From Paracoccaceae bacterium (GTDB lineage Bacteria; Pseudomonadota; Alphaproteobacteria; Rhodobacterales; Rhodobacteraceae), in the NCBI GenBank assembly GCA_015485015.1, contig WFUK01000004.1, positions 1-8,695 on the forward strand: a DNA stretch of 8,695 nucleotides. The letters run 5' to 3'. Shown piece by piece: positions 6,819-8,695 of this stretch. The stretch's first letter is position 1. Each line of letters begins with the position of its first letter. Position numbers and translations under genes: made by a program. Under the pieces are notes generated by a model. It was not told the DNA's origin. It saw only the letters and a program-made list of their open reading frames with translations, and ran no database searches.

Positions 6819-7982
6819 TTATTCATTAACCAATGCAGCGGCGCGCGTTAGCTCCTCGGAAACCACCCGCATTTCGGCGGTCATCGTGCCCAAAGGCTCA
6901 AACCCCTCAACGATATCCGCCGCGGCCAAGGACACATTCCGCGCCACCCCGTTTGCGCCCCGCACCGGACCAAAAACCTCGCCATCGACCATCAAAAACA
7001 GCCAATCCGCATTGCCCGCGCGCAACGAAGCCACCTCGGCCCGGTTTGGCAGGGTGTATTCTTCGCCGGCTTGCAGGATTTTCTCAAACAGCACAGAGCC
7101 GTCCGCCGCACTCACCCGCACCCAGGCTTCTTTTTGGGCAAAAATACTCACCAGCGGCTGATGATCCACCACCCGAACCTGCGGCACACCCACCTCGACA
7201 GCAGCCTCTTCTGCCACCACAACTTCCGCCTGCGGCACCGGCTCCACAGGCTGGGCAAAGCTGCTCACCATCTGGCTGTCAATCGCGGCAATCGGACCAT
7301 CACGCGGCGCAACGCGCGGCACGCTCAAGGCACCATCGCTATAAAGCCGGTTCATATCCATCGCCTGCTCGGTGGTGCGATCAAATGCACCACCCTCGAT
7401 CGAGCTTGAAAAGCCGGCAACCTCGACATTATCCAGCACCATAGGGGATTGCTCGATCGGCGCTATATCCACCCGCTGAATATCCTTCAGCAAAGCCCAG
7501 CCACCAAAGATCAGGCCGGCGATCAAAGCCAGCAACACCAAAACCGGACCAAAAGCCGCCAGATTGATCGGATTGCGCCCGCTTGACGGATTGCCAAAAA
7601 TCGGGTTAAAATCATTTACGGCGGAGGCGCTAATCGCGGAAACGCGGGTTTTCTCCGCCCCTTCGCGATGGCGGCCAAGATCCGCATGCGCGCCCTTGAA
7701 ATTGGATTCCGCGCAAAACCGCGCATAGGTGGCTTCAGGGTCCAGCTCCAGATAGCGGGCATAAGAGCGCACATAGCCCGCCAGAAATCCGGTATTTTCA
7801 AAGACAGAAAGGTCACAATTTTCAATGGCGGCGATATAGGAAGCCTTGATCCGCAGGTCGCGCTGCACATCCAAAAGCGATTTGCCAAGGGTAGCGCGCT
7901 CACCGCGCAGCTCGTCGCCAAGACGCGCCTCGAATGAATCAAACCCTTGGAGGTTTTCGGTGGTTGTATCAGCGAACGTCAC
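6819..7982 (-). CDS. RodZ-like protein: N-terminal HTH, one membrane span, C-terminal DUF4115 domain
   Basis: With the GTG start this is a 387-residue protein of RodZ layout. A cytoplasmic helix-turn-helix of the HTH_25 type spans about 17-85 (RLGDELRGERATLGKSLLDVQ, then DLRIKASYIAAIE, then GYVRSYARYLELD). A basic linker follows, then one membrane span at about 142-163, a Pro/Val/Glu-rich periplasmic linker at about 220-275, and a DUF4115-like beta domain at about 278-345 (KEAWVRVSAADGSVLFEK, LPNRAE, FGPVRG). RodZ links MreB to the cell-wall elongation machinery; that role is inferred here from architecture only, as alphaproteobacterial members are diverged. The GTG at 7982 is preferred because AAGGG sits 7 nt upstream. 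The longer frame from TTG 8012 has no good ribosome site and a hairpin just upstream of it. ispG follows after 84 nt. Confidence 0.85.
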   Translation of the reverse strand: MTFADTTTENLQGFDSFEARLGDELRGERATLGKSLLDVQRDLRIKASYIAAIENCDLSVFENTGFLAGYVRSYARYLELDPEATYARFCAESNFKGAHADLGRHREGAEKTRVSAISASAVNDFNPIFGNPSSGRNPINLAAFGPVLVLLALIAGLIFGGWALLKDIQRVDIAPIEQSPMVLDNVEVAGFSSSIEGGAFDRTTEQAMDMNRLYSDGALSVPRVAPRDGPIAAIDSQMVSSFAQPVEPVPQAEVVVAEEAAVEVGVPQVRVVDHQPLVSIFAQKEAWVRVSAADGSVLFEKILQAGEEYTLPNRAEVASLRAGNADWLFLMVDGEVFGPVRGANGVARNVSLAAADIVEGFEPLGTMTAEMRVVSEELTRAAALVNE

Positions 7983-7989
7983 TGGCCTG

Positions 7990-7994
7990 CCCTT
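7990..7994 (-). promoter_or_regulatory. Ribosome binding site deciding the RodZ-like start
   Basis: AAGGG on the - strand lies 7 nt before GTG 7982. This spacing is better than anything in front of the upstream in-frame TTG at 8012, so translation most likely begins at the GTG. Confidence 0.5.
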
Positions 7995-8020
7995 GTGTCT
8001 GCATTTCGACAACTGCTTTA

Positions 8021-8050
8021 CGAATCACTTCTTACCGAAGTCTTAATTCG
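8021..8050 (-). promoter_or_regulatory. Nested hairpin in the RodZ-like leader
   Basis: On the - strand CGAAT, then ACTTC, a 5-nt loop GGTAA, then GAAGT and ATTCG form two stacked 5-bp helices with an asymmetric internal loop (4 nt against 1). It ends 38 nt before the GTG start, but only 8 nt before the alternative TTG, whose only nearby purine-rich sequence (GAAG) would be buried in the stem. The function is unknown; it could be an RNA structure or an imperfect operator. Confidence 0.4.
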
Positions 8051-8075
8051 ATAGTAACACTTAGGATAAGTTTAA
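8043..8075. promoter_or_regulatory. Two imperfect CtrA-like sites upstream of the RodZ-like gene
   Basis: TTAA-N7-GTAAC at 8043-8058 and TTAG-N7-TTAA at 8061-8075 each differ by one base from the CtrA consensus TTAA-N7-TTAA, and the first also has the trailing C. CtrA is the alphaproteobacterial cell-cycle/motility regulator, so a link to a morphogenesis gene is plausible. This is AT-rich DNA where near matches arise by chance, and neither site is perfect. No clear -35/-10 pair was found in 7983-8127. Confidence 0.25.
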
Positions 8076-8106
8076 TATGGGATTTATATCTGTATGTCCA
8101 GCGACT

Positions 8107-8124
8107 TAAGCGGGAATGCGCTTA
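8107..8124 (-). terminator. Small hairpin just after hemA
   Basis: TAAGCG at 8107-8112 and CGCTTA at 8119-8124 are perfect complements around a 6-nt loop, starting 3 nt after the hemA stop codon. The position suits a terminator or mRNA 3'-end stabiliser, but no T-run follows on the - strand, so intrinsic termination is doubtful. Confidence 0.3.
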
Positions 8125-8127
8125 TGA

Positions 8128-8695
8128 TTAGCAGGCCACGGGCTGTCGCGCCAATTCGCATTGTTGCCACAGGTTGTCCAGCGCATGAACCAGCTCGTCC
8201 ATCATGCCGCCATCATGCACCGGAGACGGGGTGAATCGCAGCCGCTCGGTGCCGCGCGGCACGGTGGGGAAATTGATCGGCTGCACATAAATTCCAAATT
8301 TATCAAGCAGGGAATCCGATAGCATTTTGCATTTTGCCGGATTGCCCACATGCACCGGCACAATATGGCTCGGGCTTTCCATCACCGGCAGCCCCATGGC
8401 TTTTAGCCGCAATTTCAATTGCTTGGCCGCTTCTTGCTGCTGCTCCCGCAGCTCGGCATGCTCTTTGAGATAGCGGATCGAAGCCGCCGCCCCCGCCAAA
8501 ACCGCTGGCGGTAAAGAGGTGGTGAAAATAAATCCCGGCGCATAGGAGCGCACGGCATCCACCATTTTGGTCGAGGCCGCAATATAGCCCCCCATCACGC
8601 CATAAGCCTTGCCCAGCGTGCCGTTAATAATATCAATCCGCCCCGTCAGCCCCAGCTGCTCGGAAACCCCGCCCCCGCGCGCGCCATACATGCCC
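8128..8695 (-). CDS. hemA: 5-aminolevulinate synthase, C-terminal fragment (5' end outside window)
   Basis: This is the last ~189 residues of the PLP-dependent 5-aminolevulinate synthase, which condenses glycine and succinyl-CoA in the first step of the C4 (Shemin) tetrapyrrole pathway used by alphaproteobacteria. The frame runs off the right edge, so the first visible methionine (in GMYGARGGG) is internal. Diagnostic segments are [28 protein letters not shown], which carries the PLP-binding lysine (residue 28 counting that Met as 1), and [14 protein letters not shown]. Further on, [20 protein letters not shown] and TPSPVHD are typical of this family and separate it from the related KBL and BioF alpha-oxoamine synthases. 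The frame ends at TAA 8130-8128, with a short Cys-terminated tail. The RodZ-like gene follows on the same strand after a 145-nt AT-rich gap, so co-transcription is possible but not shown. Confidence 0.95.
   Translation of the reverse strand, partial: GMYGARGGGVSEQLGLTGRIDIINGTLGKAYGVMGGYIAASTKMVDAVRSYAPGFIFTTSLPPAVLAGAAASIRYLKEHAELREQQQEAAKQLKLRLKAMGLPVMESPSHIVPVHVGNPAKCKMLSDSLLDKFGIYVQPINFPTVPRGTERLRFTPSPVHDGGMMDELVHALDNLWQQCELARQPVAC

Noticed and set aside
6833..7444. 203-residue Pro/Arg/Ser-rich + strand ORF opposite the RodZ-like gene
   Set aside because: The composition is that of a non-coding frame, and the opposite strand has a coherent HTH-membrane-DUF4115 protein.
7983..8012. TTG 8012 as the start of the RodZ-like gene
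   Set aside because: It is the rarer start codon with no good ribosome site, next to a hairpin; GTG 7982 has AAGGG at suitable spacing. Not excluded, as the frame is open.

Overview
The window looks like chromosomal housekeeping DNA from an alphaproteobacterium, most likely Rhodobacterales. The grounds are a C4-pathway 5-aminolevulinate synthase, a DUF4167 protein, an lptD-surA-rsmA block, and a RodZ-like/ispG/prfA/prmC block whose proteins resemble the Rhodobacterales versions. Coding density is high, with many 1-4 nt overlaps, and base composition is moderately GC-rich by eye (not computed). I saw no mobile element, CRISPR array, tRNA, rRNA, phage gene or defence gene.

The left block, on the + strand (1-2516), holds the 3' end of lptD, then surA, then rsmA. 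LptD is the outer-membrane LPS translocon, SurA is the periplasmic chaperone that helps outer-membrane barrels fold, and RsmA dimethylates 16S rRNA. surA and rsmA overlap by 4 nt. In many proteobacteria pdxA lies between these two genes; here it is missing.

The right block, on the - strand (8695 down to 2522), runs in transcription order hemA (3' end only), a RodZ-like HTH/membrane gene, ispG, a DUF1499 membrane-anchored gene, prfA, prmC and a DUF4167 gene. ispG to prmC is tightly packed (TAATG overlap, 2-nt gap, ATGA overlap) and reads as one operon. prfA and prmC are an enzyme-substrate pair: PrmC methylates the GGQ glutamine of RF1. The two blocks converge with 5 nt between the stop codons of rsmA and the DUF4167 gene.

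Only four non-coding gaps exceed 20 nt: 3065-3254, 6735-6818, 7983-8127, and 16 nt at 429-444 is the next largest. They are AT-richer than the genes and hold the only non-coding signals: a compact stem-loop in the DUF4167 leader with a possible promoter upstream, an inverted repeat whose distal arm abuts the ispG start codon, and a nested hairpin with two imperfect CtrA-like sites upstream of the RodZ-like gene. No undescribed multi-gene system is evident. The points most worth checking are the missing pdxA and these leader structures.
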